Positions 59,591 to 64,000 of a stretch of DNA of 64,000 nucleotides are shown in pieces. The first letter of the stretch is position 1, and each line of letters starts with the position of its first letter. Below the pieces are notes generated by a model. It ran no database searches, was not told the origin of the DNA, and saw only the letters and a list, made by a program, of their open reading frames with translations. The DNA lies in NCBI GenBank assembly GCA_947176235.1, contig CAMWPM010000005.1, positions 20,312-84,311 on the forward strand, in the 5' to 3' direction. The position numbers and the translations under genes are program-made. This stretch comes from an uncultured Bacteroidales bacterium. Lineage in GTDB: Bacteria; Bacteroidota; Bacteroidia; Bacteroidales; Muribaculaceae.

Positions 59591-60712
59591 TTACTTCTCT
59601 AAAATCCTTGATATATACTGTTTAGTCTCATGCCTTTTAGTATCAAGAATTGAATTGCACTCTGAAAAATCGGGATGAGTAGACAATGTTTTCTCCATCA
59701 ATGCAGAAGTCGTTTCTCTGTTACCGAGTGCAAATGTTTCAAGCATATAACTTAGTTTATTCAGATTTGAAGGCCTGATAAGAGTGGCGAAATTCGATTT
59801 TGTAATTATCGAAAATATTGTTCCATGGAATGTGTCTGTTATAACACATTTCGCATATTTGAACCATCGCAGGACTTCTATAGGATGGCGTGGAACAACA
59901 TCCTTATCACACCAGTCATACCTACAAAATATACTGATTAACAATAGCTTGTTCTGTCTTGCGTAATTACAAATAGCATCAATTTCATTCTTGTCATTAA
60001 TCCTATCTTGATAGGAATAAACTATCATATACGGTTTCGTATAAGGAGAAGTCGTAAAAGATTCAATTTCTTCCTGATATCCATAAGCAAGGACAGGATC
60101 GATGTGTATGGCGGGACTAATACCAGTTAGAGACTCAACAATTGAGGCAGAATTTTCATCGCGAACAGATATTGCTGAAATTTTTTTGAGGTTTTCTCCA
60201 ATCTCTGAGTCAATCTTATATTTTTTTAGTTTATCTAAATCGGTATATCCGAAAGATCCCGCATACGAAAATATTTTCCGAGCAACTGAATACGGAATAT
60301 CGCCAAATAATTGCCTTGAATATCCCCATTTTACATCTTGGGTGCAATTAAAAACTTCATCACTGCCAATAACAACGAGATCATAGGGTTTATCTGGATG
60401 TTCTCCAATTTTCAATTCTGGCCATGCTTTCTTTATAGATCTTTCAACTTTCCGAAAGAAAATGAAAGTTTTCAATCCTGATATGAGCATGCCAGAGGCT
60501 TTGAGCTCTCTCAGGCGTATCCAATATCTTGTCCACCTATTTTTTTTTGCAACCGGGTTATCAACCAAAATCCGCCCTGGTATGATGTCTACGAAATAAA
60601 CCTCTCCAGCTCCGTGCATTTTCAATAATTCACGTAAGGCATATGCCTGAAGGAACGAGCCGTAGTTAATGACTCGCTGCATGGAGAGTATTCCGACTGT
60701 AGGTTTTGCCAT
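59591..60712 (-). CDS. Polysaccharide pyruvyl transferase family protein
   Basis: VGILSMQRVINYGSFLQAYALRELL ... DLVVIGSDEVFNC ... VITDTFHGTIFSIITKSNF. Confidence 0.93.
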   Translation of the reverse strand: MAKPTVGILSMQRVINYGSFLQAYALRELLKMHGAGEVYFVDIIPGRILVDNPVAKKNRWTRYWIRLRELKASGMLISGLKTFIFFRKVERSIKKAWPELKIGEHPDKPYDLVVIGSDEVFNCTQDVKWGYSRQLFGDIPYSVARKIFSYAGSFGYTDLDKLKKYKIDSEIGENLKKISAISVRDENSASIVESLTGISPAIHIDPVLAYGYQEEIESFTTSPYTKPYMIVYSYQDRINDKNEIDAICNYARQNKLLLISIFCRYDWCDKDVVPRHPIEVLRWFKYAKCVITDTFHGTIFSIITKSNFATLIRPSNLNKLSYMLETFALGNRETTSALMEKTLSTHPDFSECNSILDTKRHETKQYISRILEK

Positions 60713-60720
60713 ATTACAAT

Positions 60721-61929
60721 TTACTTCTTAATAATTCGCCTGAATTTGTTAAACGCTCGCTTGGGAATGATAGATGTTTGGTATATCCTGCACCATTTCA
60801 TTGCAATTGAACTGAGCGTTTTATCCGTTTTTAAAGATTTTAATATCGAGTCCTTTACCCACGGTTCATTTGCAGGAGCTTTCATTTGTCCTTCAGTAGC
60901 TGTGACAACTGGGATCTCTTGAACTGAACAAGTTGATTTTGCTAAATGAGATATGATTTCAAGTCCAATAGGCGTGAAAGCTACAACTGCACTTGTTCCG
61001 TTATTTTCATTTGAATATGTCTTTCCCCATAAGTCTCCTATCCTTATATCCGCTGCAGAGATGCACATCTTATATTTGCAATCCTTGTAACAGCATTCAT
61101 TGAGGCAATAATTACCAAGGAAAAATTTGTAGAAAAGATCACCCTCAGACATCCGAGATTGATATAGATGTTTTTTTCCCCTGATTTTCAGGTTATAAGA
61201 ATTGTGCCAATCTAATGATTCTGCATCAATATCAGCACACATAGACCAAGAATCCTGCCATCCAGTAGTTTTATTACGCCACGAGACAAACGTAGCTTCT
61301 CCAATTTTTGATTCTATCTCGGACAGGTATTTATTCCATAATAATAGGGATGGTACTCCATGACAAAAGAAATCCATTAAAACGAACTTATCTTCAACTT
61401 TAAAATGTTGAATCATTCTTCTAAAAGAATCAATCTGACAGGGAGTGCCTGTTACGAGGTTCTTTTCTTTTCTATTTATTTCTGAGAAAGCTTCCGATGA
61501 AAAGCTTGGAATGTATTTACTGCCAACCGAAGGTCGGAATTCATCAGTTGTTTCGGCTATAAAATGCTCTGCACGACGCAGAGTTGGATTATACCTTACA
61601 CCGCATGCCTTATAACCACGTTCAATCATAAGTTTGCCAATTTCGAAACCTATTCCTCCCGAAGAGCACCGTTGTCGTATCAACTCATTTTTGCTATAAG
61701 CCGCAAATGCACGTATGTCAACTTCATCTTCCGTAGCAATCTGTGCGTGATTAAACGCACAGATTTTCAGGCATAAGCCGCAATTTATACATTTTTCTGG
61801 ACTTTCAATATACGGAGAATAGAACCCCATCTCATTCTCCTTGAAGTCGATTATATTCACTGGACAAACGGCGACACATACGCCACAGCCATAGCAATGA
61901 TCAAATTTTGAAATATTGTCTCTATCCAT
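60721..61929 (-). CDS. Coenzyme F420 hydrogenase/dehydrogenase beta-subunit-like 2[4Fe-4S] protein
   Basis: CYGCGVCVAVCPVNII and CINCGLCLKICAF ferredoxin motifs; SSGGIGFEIGKLMIERGYKACGVRY; LVTGTPCQIDSFR; RIGDLWGK. Confidence 0.92.
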   Translation of the reverse strand: MDRDNISKFDHCYGCGVCVAVCPVNIIDFKENEMGFYSPYIESPEKCINCGLCLKICAFNHAQIATEDEVDIRAFAAYSKNELIRQRCSSGGIGFEIGKLMIERGYKACGVRYNPTLRRAEHFIAETTDEFRPSVGSKYIPSFSSEAFSEINRKEKNLVTGTPCQIDSFRRMIQHFKVEDKFVLMDFFCHGVPSLLLWNKYLSEIESKIGEATFVSWRNKTTGWQDSWSMCADIDAESLDWHNSYNLKIRGKKHLYQSRMSEGDLFYKFFLGNYCLNECCYKDCKYKMCISAADIRIGDLWGKTYSNENNGTSAVVAFTPIGLEIISHLAKSTCSVQEIPVVTATEGQMKAPANEPWVKDSILKSLKTDKTLSSIAMKWCRIYQTSIIPKRAFNKFRRIIKK

Positions 61930-63452
61930 TAAGCTAAATGCAATATTGAACGAGTTTTATCCACAATAAATTGACGTTCAGTTTTATTCATTAATATAAA
62001 TAAGCCTAATATAATCGATTCGCCAACTGTAAAACTAATGAGCAGTAAATTACCGACTATTGAATATGTATGTCGCGATATTAACAAAGGCACAGGAATC
62101 ACTAATAAAATATACAAGAATATCGGCACCATTACATTCCTCAAGTAAGTCAACGATGGAAAGTTGATCAGCCAATGCAAGTAACCTATACGAGTAAAAT
62201 GAATAATTACATTCATCAGTACTTTATATACCATAAGCCATATAGGCGACAATCCCAAATATAGAATGATATAAGCCGCAGGTACGTTAGTAAAAATCAT
62301 TGTCGCAATAATTAGCATATATGTCTTAATTTTACCTGAAGCCTGGGCGGCCGTCCATAACGGTCCTGAAATTGCGTCAATCATACAGAATATGATGATA
62401 AGCTGCGTGAATGGTACCGCATATTCTGGTGTTTCGGTGAGCCATATATTAAAAATTTCAGAGCAACACAATATAACTGGAAAACCTATTATAAAAATGA
62501 GCAAAAAAGAAAAGCGCGAAGCCCGAAATAATAAGGAAAGGAAATATTCTTTATCTTCAGCAGCGTATGACTTTATGATCTGAGGATTAAATGCCGTCTG
62601 CATATTCGACACGAACGACGACACTGCTCCCGCAACTTGATTTGAAACACCCATGGCAGCATTCAATGCTACTCCTTTGAAGATATTCAATATTATATTC
62701 ACGCCTTGGGTTGCACCTACATTGCCGATACCACCGAGCATATTCCACCCTGAAAAGGATATGATTTTTTTGAAAAGCGCAGAATCGTAAAAAAATATGT
62801 ATATACAATGGTCAAAATTCGACCGACAAAATATTCGGTATGAAAAAAAAGTACAGAAGGAGATACCGGCAAGTGCAGCGGCATAGATGACAACCTTATT
62901 CCCTGTGATAAATATCAGAAACAGGGCTGCCGAAAGTTTAAAAAAAGCTTCTATTATACTAAAATAAGCGTAAAACGACATTCGCTCATTTGAAATAATT
63001 GAGGCCTGATATGGAACTGTTAATATCTGGATGATAAAAGTGAGGATTGAGCACTGATAAACTCCATTAGCAGTATTGAGCATTCCATTTGGGAAACTCA
63101 TAAAGGTATTGAGAAACCAAAGCCCAACAGTTTCTGCTAATAACAATACTATGCACGCAATAACGATGTGAACATTGACACACATCGAAAATACTCGTTG
63201 TAATTCCGCATAATTTTGTCTTCCTATGTGATATGACAGAAAGCGTTGTGTGGACTGAGTCATCGCACTACTAAGGAATGAAAACAAAACAACAACTCCG
63301 GCAACGACGTTATAAATACCGTAACCATCTTCACCTAATTCTTTCAGTATGATTCTAAAAGAAAAAAGAGTTACTCCCATAATCAAGAACATCCTGAAGT
63401 ATAGCAGCAGAGTGTTCTTGGCTATACGCTTGTTATTGTCAGTGGTTCCCAT
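61929..63452 (-). CDS. Polysaccharide flippase (Wzx / MATE-MOP superfamily)
   Basis: RIAKNTLLLYFRMFLIMGVTLFSFRIILKELGEDGYGIYNVVAGVVVLFSFLSSAMTQSTQRFLSYHIG. Confidence 0.9.
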   Translation of the reverse strand: MGTTDNNKRIAKNTLLLYFRMFLIMGVTLFSFRIILKELGEDGYGIYNVVAGVVVLFSFLSSAMTQSTQRFLSYHIGRQNYAELQRVFSMCVNVHIVIACIVLLLAETVGLWFLNTFMSFPNGMLNTANGVYQCSILTFIIQILTVPYQASIISNERMSFYAYFSIIEAFFKLSAALFLIFITGNKVVIYAAALAGISFCTFFSYRIFCRSNFDHCIYIFFYDSALFKKIISFSGWNMLGGIGNVGATQGVNIILNIFKGVALNAAMGVSNQVAGAVSSFVSNMQTAFNPQIIKSYAAEDKEYFLSLLFRASRFSFLLIFIIGFPVILCCSEIFNIWLTETPEYAVPFTQLIIIFCMIDAISGPLWTAAQASGKIKTYMLIIATMIFTNVPAAYIILYLGLSPIWLMVYKVLMNVIIHFTRIGYLHWLINFPSLTYLRNVMVPIFLYILLVIPVPLLISRHTYSIVGNLLLISFTVGESIILGLFILMNKTERQFIVDKTRSILHLA

Positions 63453-63734
63453 TATTGGATAGCGTTGACTGATAAATACAAGTGGTTATAAATTGGAAGT
63501 GATAATGAACTGGAGTTAAATCAGTTGCTTGTTGTATTCAAAGGTGAGAGCAATGATTTGACTGAGTGAGAGGGGAAAGGCGATGCGCCATTAGAGCAAT
63601 TATAAGATAGGTATAGTAACCGATACGTGTATCAATTTGCTATGGATCTATTCCAATTTCAATAAACTATCTGTCGACGGCAAGCGTTTTATCGTGAAAT
63701 CAAAAAATCTGTCCGGGAGAGATAATTAATGGGA

Positions 63735-64000
63735 TCAGATTTTCTCGACGTCCAGAGGGTTGATCTTGACTGTCGCGCCTCCAAGCAGGTCAAGTCCCAC
63801 CGTCAGGGTGTGGCTGCCGTCGGCGTTTTCCATGATCATACCCTCGAGTCCTTTAAGCTTGCCGCGGATAACCCGCACATTATCATTGACGCGAAATACC
63901 GCGGGAACGAATTCTACGGCGTAATCCGTCTGACCAAGCATGAATTTCAGCGTCGACATCTGATGCTCCGGGATAGTCGCCACCGGCTTCCTGAGAGTAC
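63735..64000 (-). CDS. UpxY/NusG-like transcription antitermination factor, C-terminal part (truncated by window end)
   Basis: Open frame continues to window end (..TLRKPVATIPEHQMSTLKFML..) with KOW-like VNDNVRVIRGKLKGLEGMIMENADGSHTLTVGLDLLGGATVKINPLDVEKI*. Confidence 0.85.
   Translation of the reverse strand, partial: TLRKPVATIPEHQMSTLKFMLGQTDYAVEFVPAVFRVNDNVRVIRGKLKGLEGMIMENADGSHTLTVGLDLLGGATVKINPLDVEKI

Noticed and set aside
63453-63734. Invertible (Mpi-type) capsule promoter downstream of the UpxY-like gene
   Set aside because: No pair of long inverted repeats flanking a promoter found; only a short 12-bp dyad. The expected invertible promoter would lie upstream of upxY, outside the window.
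47134-64000. A genomic island running from tRNA-Gln to a second att site
   Set aside because: No second copy of the tRNA-Gln 3' end was seen downstream in the window; rubredoxin and esterase look like host genes. Left as an open question beyond the window.
1-64000. CRISPR arrays, rRNA operon, IS elements/transposases, toxin-antitoxin or phage-defence genes
   Set aside because: No regularly spaced repeats, rRNA sequence, transposase or defence-family motifs recognised in any frame; the only mobile-element-type gene is the single tyrosine recombinase.

Overview
Bacteroidales-type chromosomal window; gene content and codon style suggest a gut lineage near Muribaculaceae/Bacteroides, but taxonomy is inferred only. 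(1) 0-9.3 kb, minus strand: housekeeping block with MATE transporter, PurT, RlmB, RecN, DUF4835/PorD-like, CoaBC, DnaQ-like exonuclease and DnaN. (2) 9.7-23 kb, plus strand: porin, MINPP/phytase-like histidine phosphatase, Fe/Mn SOD, DUF3332-like lipoprotein, M23 peptidase, M3 peptidase, S9 peptidase, ABC-F ATPase and an orphan outer-membrane-type protein. (3) 23.2-44.1 kb, plus strand: a large beta-mannan/glucomannan utilisation locus with GH5, a CE7-like esterase, SusC, SusD, two surface glycan-binding proteins, two GH26, a GH94 phosphorylase, a GH130 phosphorylase, a GPH/MFS transporter and a cellobiose-2-epimerase-type enzyme. No regulator is visible in it. (4) 44.2-50.4 kb: tRNA-Pro(GGG), Lon, tRNA-Gln(CTG), a solitary tyrosine recombinase, a 55-aa rubredoxin missing from the supplied ORF track, and an esterase. 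(5) 50.5-64 kb, minus strand: an AT-rich capsule/O-antigen operon headed by a truncated UpxY/NusG-like gene, with Wzx, F420-hydrogenase-beta-like protein, pyruvyltransferase, Wzy, GTs and an FnlABC-type UDP-L-FucNAc/QuiNAc module. The most interesting leads are a putative ~65-nt terminator-ended small RNA between the integrase and rubredoxin, a perfect intrinsic terminator in the middle of the PUL, the GH94+GH130+epimerase phosphorolytic arrangement, and an SGBP with about six IPT-like repeats and an apparently swapped C-terminal module. All family assignments were made by eye, without database searches.
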